Source: an uncultured Chlorobiaceae bacterium (lineage in GTDB: Bacteria; Bacteroidota; Chlorobiia; Chlorobiales; Chlorobiaceae). Taken from it: 16,952 bases of DNA. The DNA lies in the NCBI GenBank assembly GCA_903917955.1, contig CAIXCO010000180.1:1-16952 (forward strand). The letters run 5' to 3'. This document shows, one piece after another, positions 15,122 to 16,952 of the stretch. The notes beneath the pieces are model-generated. The model saw only the letters and a list, made by a program, of their open reading frames with translations, had not been told where the DNA came from and made no database searches. The translations under genes were made by a program, and so were the position numbers. Each line of letters begins with the position of its first letter. Position 1 is the first letter of the stretch.

Positions 15122-15174
15122 ATTACAATTAATTGTCACTCCTCCAGCAAGAAAATGAAGAAGCATGATGCTTC
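15122..15174 (-). promoter_or_regulatory. Candidate promoter with two palindromic operators for the efflux operon
   Basis: On the minus strand TTGCTG (complement of 15145-15150) and TGTAAT (complement of 15122-15127) are 17 nt apart. ACAATTAATTGT (15125-15136), a perfect 12-bp palindrome, overlaps the -10. GAAGCATGATGCTTC (15160-15174), a perfect 7-bp inverted repeat around one base, lies just upstream of the -35. Both are the size and shape of TetR- or MarR-type operators. The remaining part of the 15022-15252 gap also serves the divergent ABC-F gene, for which no convincing promoter was found. Confidence 0.4.
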
Positions 15175-15252
15175 CCCTGAAATATCGTATCTTTTCCACC
15201 GTGTTTAAAAATTTTTCAACGAAGTCGCCCATTTTCCCAAGTTCTCTCTATC

Positions 15253-16952
15253 ATGCTTGAAGCCCGTAACCTCTCTCTCAGCGTCGGAACCAAAGAGCTC
15301 CTGACCGATACCTCATTCCGCATTGGCGACAAAGACCATGTCAGTCTCGTCGGCCTTAACGGAACAGGAAAAACAACCCTTTTGCGCCTTATCAGCGGAC
15401 CATCAACCGATTCAGCCCTCATCACCACCGGCCATTTTATGAAATCGGCCGACACCACCATCGGCTATCTTCCCCAGGAGATCTCCTTTGACGCCGATCT
15501 GGAAAAAACCGCCCTCCAATATGCCCTTCAGGCCAACGCAAGGCTCGCTGAACTGGCCAATAAAATAACCAAAATGGAGCATGAACTCGCCCTGCCCGAA
15601 CAGGATTACGAAAGCGAGTCGTACCACCAGCTTATCGAGCGTTTTTCAGACGCCATGCACGAATTTGACCTTCTGGGTGGCTACACCATGCAGTCGAACG
15701 CCGAAAAGGTGCTTGCCGGTCTCGGATTCAGCGAAATAGATTTTCATAAAAAAGTAAAAGCCTTTTCAGGTGGATGGCAGATGCGCCTCCACCTCACCAA
15801 ACTGCTGCTCCAGAACCCAACACTGCTTCTGCTCGATGAGCCGACCAACCACCTCGATATCGACTCGCTTCGCTGGCTCGAAAACTATCTTCTCAACTAC
15901 GAGCACAGCTACATCATTGTCTCGCACGACCGCTTTTTTCTCGACAAGCTCACCACCAAAACCCTCGAAATCGCCTTTGAGCGCATCAACGAATACAAGG
16001 GCAACTACTCCTACTACGAAAAGGAGAAGGCAGAGCGCTATGAGCTGATGATGGGCCAATATACCAGTGACCTGAAAAAAATGGCCGAGCTGAAAGCCTT
16101 TGTTGACCGATTCCGCTACAAGGCCACCAAGGCACGCCAGGCACAGAGCCGCCTCAAGCAGATGGAGAAGATGGAGAAAAACATGTTTACTCCTGAAGAG
16201 GACAACTCGCGCATCTCCTTCCGCTTTCCCAAGGCCAACCCCTCCGGACGTGAAGTGATGCGACTCGACGGAGTCAAAAAAGCCTACCTGCTGCCCGACG
16301 GCACAAAAAAACAGGTGCTCAACAGCATCAACCTTGAGGTAATGCGCGGCGACCGGATTGCCATTGTCGGCTCAAACGGCGCAGGCAAAACCACCTTCTG
16401 CAAAATTCTGGCCGGAGAGATCGAATTTGATGGCAAACTGAGCATGGGGCACAACGTCACCCTCAACTACTTTGCCCAGCACCAGACCGAAAACCTCTCG
16501 CAAGACAAAAGCGTCTACATGGAGATGATGGACTCAGCCCCGTCGTCCGAAGCACAGAAAAGGGTACGCGACATCCTCGGCTGCTTTCTCTTCAGCGGAG
16601 ATGCCGTCCAAAAAAAAATAAGGGTACTCTCGGGAGGAGAAAAATCGAGGGTAGCGCTGGCAAAAATTTTGCTTCAGGCCTCCAACCTGCTCATCATGGA
16701 TGAACCAACCAACCATCTCGACATGCGCTCCAAAGAGATGCTGATTGACTCGCTCGAATACTACGACGGCACCCTCCTCATTGTAAGCCACGACCGCTAC
16801 TTCCTCGACAGTTTGGTCAACAAGGTGGTTGAAATAAAAAACGGCTCACTGCAACTCCACCTCGGCAGCTACGCAGAATACCTTGAAACCGCCGAAAAAG
16901 TGATTGAAGCCGAACGCAAACTGGAAGCCGCCCAAAAGCAAAAAAGCCAGGC
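15253..16952 (+). CDS. ABC-F family ATPase, 3' end cut off by the window
   Basis: A soluble twin-cassette ATPase of the ABC-F group, which acts on ribosomes or in DNA/translation-linked stress and has no membrane domain. Read from ATG 15253, the frame is open to the right edge (566 codons). Cassette 1: Walker A GLNGTGKTT (34-42), signature FSGGWQMR (171-178), Walker B LLLLDEPTNHLD (191-202), H-loop SHD (224-226). The linker (about 245-320) is charged, as in the P-site tRNA-interaction motif of the family. Cassette 2: GSNGAGKTT (373-381), LSGGEKSRVALAK (459-471), LLIMDEPTNHLD (479-490), SHD (512-514). After residue 545 a Lys/Glu/Ala-rich stretch begins, suggesting a C-terminal coiled coil as in Uup or related members. 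The start has no Shine-Dalgarno. Which ABC-F subgroup it belongs to, and whether it gives antibiotic resistance, cannot be told here; the divergent efflux operon is only a neighbour. Confidence 0.95.
   Translation, partial: MLEARNLSLSVGTKELLTDTSFRIGDKDHVSLVGLNGTGKTTLLRLISGPSTDSALITTGHFMKSADTTIGYLPQEISFDADLEKTALQYALQANARLAELANKITKMEHELALPEQDYESESYHQLIERFSDAMHEFDLLGGYTMQSNAEKVLAGLGFSEIDFHKKVKAFSGGWQMRLHLTKLLLQNPTLLLLDEPTNHLDIDSLRWLENYLLNYEHSYIIVSHDRFFLDKLTTKTLEIAFERINEYKGNYSYYEKEKAERYELMMGQYTSDLKKMAELKAFVDRFRYKATKARQAQSRLKQMEKMEKNMFTPEEDNSRISFRFPKANPSGREVMRLDGVKKAYLLPDGTKKQVLNSINLEVMRGDRIAIVGSNGAGKTTFCKILAGEIEFDGKLSMGHNVTLNYFAQHQTENLSQDKSVYMEMMDSAPSSEAQKRVRDILGCFLFSGDAVQKKIRVLSGGEKSRVALAKILLQASNLLIMDEPTNHLDMRSKEMLIDSLEYYDGTLLIVSHDRYFLDSLVNKVVEIKNGSLQLHLGSYAEYLETAEKVIEAERKLEAAQKQKSQ

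Noticed and set aside
15038..15232. 64-codon minus-strand open frame ahead of the tolC-type gene
   Set aside because: It covers the candidate promoter and palindromes and has no protein-like pattern; more likely control region.

Overview
The window looks like chromosomal DNA of a green sulfur bacterium (Chlorobiaceae, Chlorobium/Pelodictyon-like). This is an inference. It rests on a mid-GC base composition, a monocistronic sucC of the kind expected where the reductive TCA cycle runs, a cofactor-dependent gpmA beside glutamate synthase, many genes without a clear Shine-Dalgarno, and the general look of the proteins. No rRNA, tRNA, CRISPR array, transposase or integrase was seen.

Layout. (1) 1-3459, minus strand: gpmA (phosphoglycerate mutase), then the 5' two-thirds of gltB (glutamate synthase large chain), which runs off the left edge. 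(2) 3773-6051, plus strand: a nitronate monooxygenase-family flavoprotein with a cysteine-rich tail, overlapping by 4 nt an unrecognised membrane protein. (3) 6047-6087: an 18-bp-arm palindrome that carries the stop codons of both the membrane protein and the convergent tadA. (4) 6688-7866, plus strand: sucC, ended by a strong bidirectional terminator shared with a convergent hsp20 (7963-8382). (5) 8477-10464, minus strand: three tandem paralogues of the DUF1566/Lcl_C C-type-lectin-like family, each with a different N-terminus (a novel cytoplasmic-looking domain, none, and a signal peptide). (6) 10825-15021, minus strand: a tightly coupled tripartite efflux operon, tolC-type outer membrane factor, then membrane fusion protein, then MacB-type ABC exporter. 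A terminator lies behind it and two palindromic operator candidates lie ahead of it. (7) 15253-end, plus strand: an ABC-F ATPase that runs off the right edge.

How they fit together. gltB, gpmA, sucC, tadA and the ABC-F gene are ordinary core functions: nitrogen assimilation, gluconeogenesis or glycolysis, carbon fixation/TCA, tRNA editing and translation-associated ATPase. The efflux operon should form one envelope-spanning pump. The accessory and least explained parts are the Lcl_C paralogue cluster and the flavoprotein/membrane-protein pair. The Lcl_C cluster is the best candidate for something undescribed: its domains resemble the scaffold used by diversity-generating retroelement targets, but no reverse transcriptase or template repeat was seen here.
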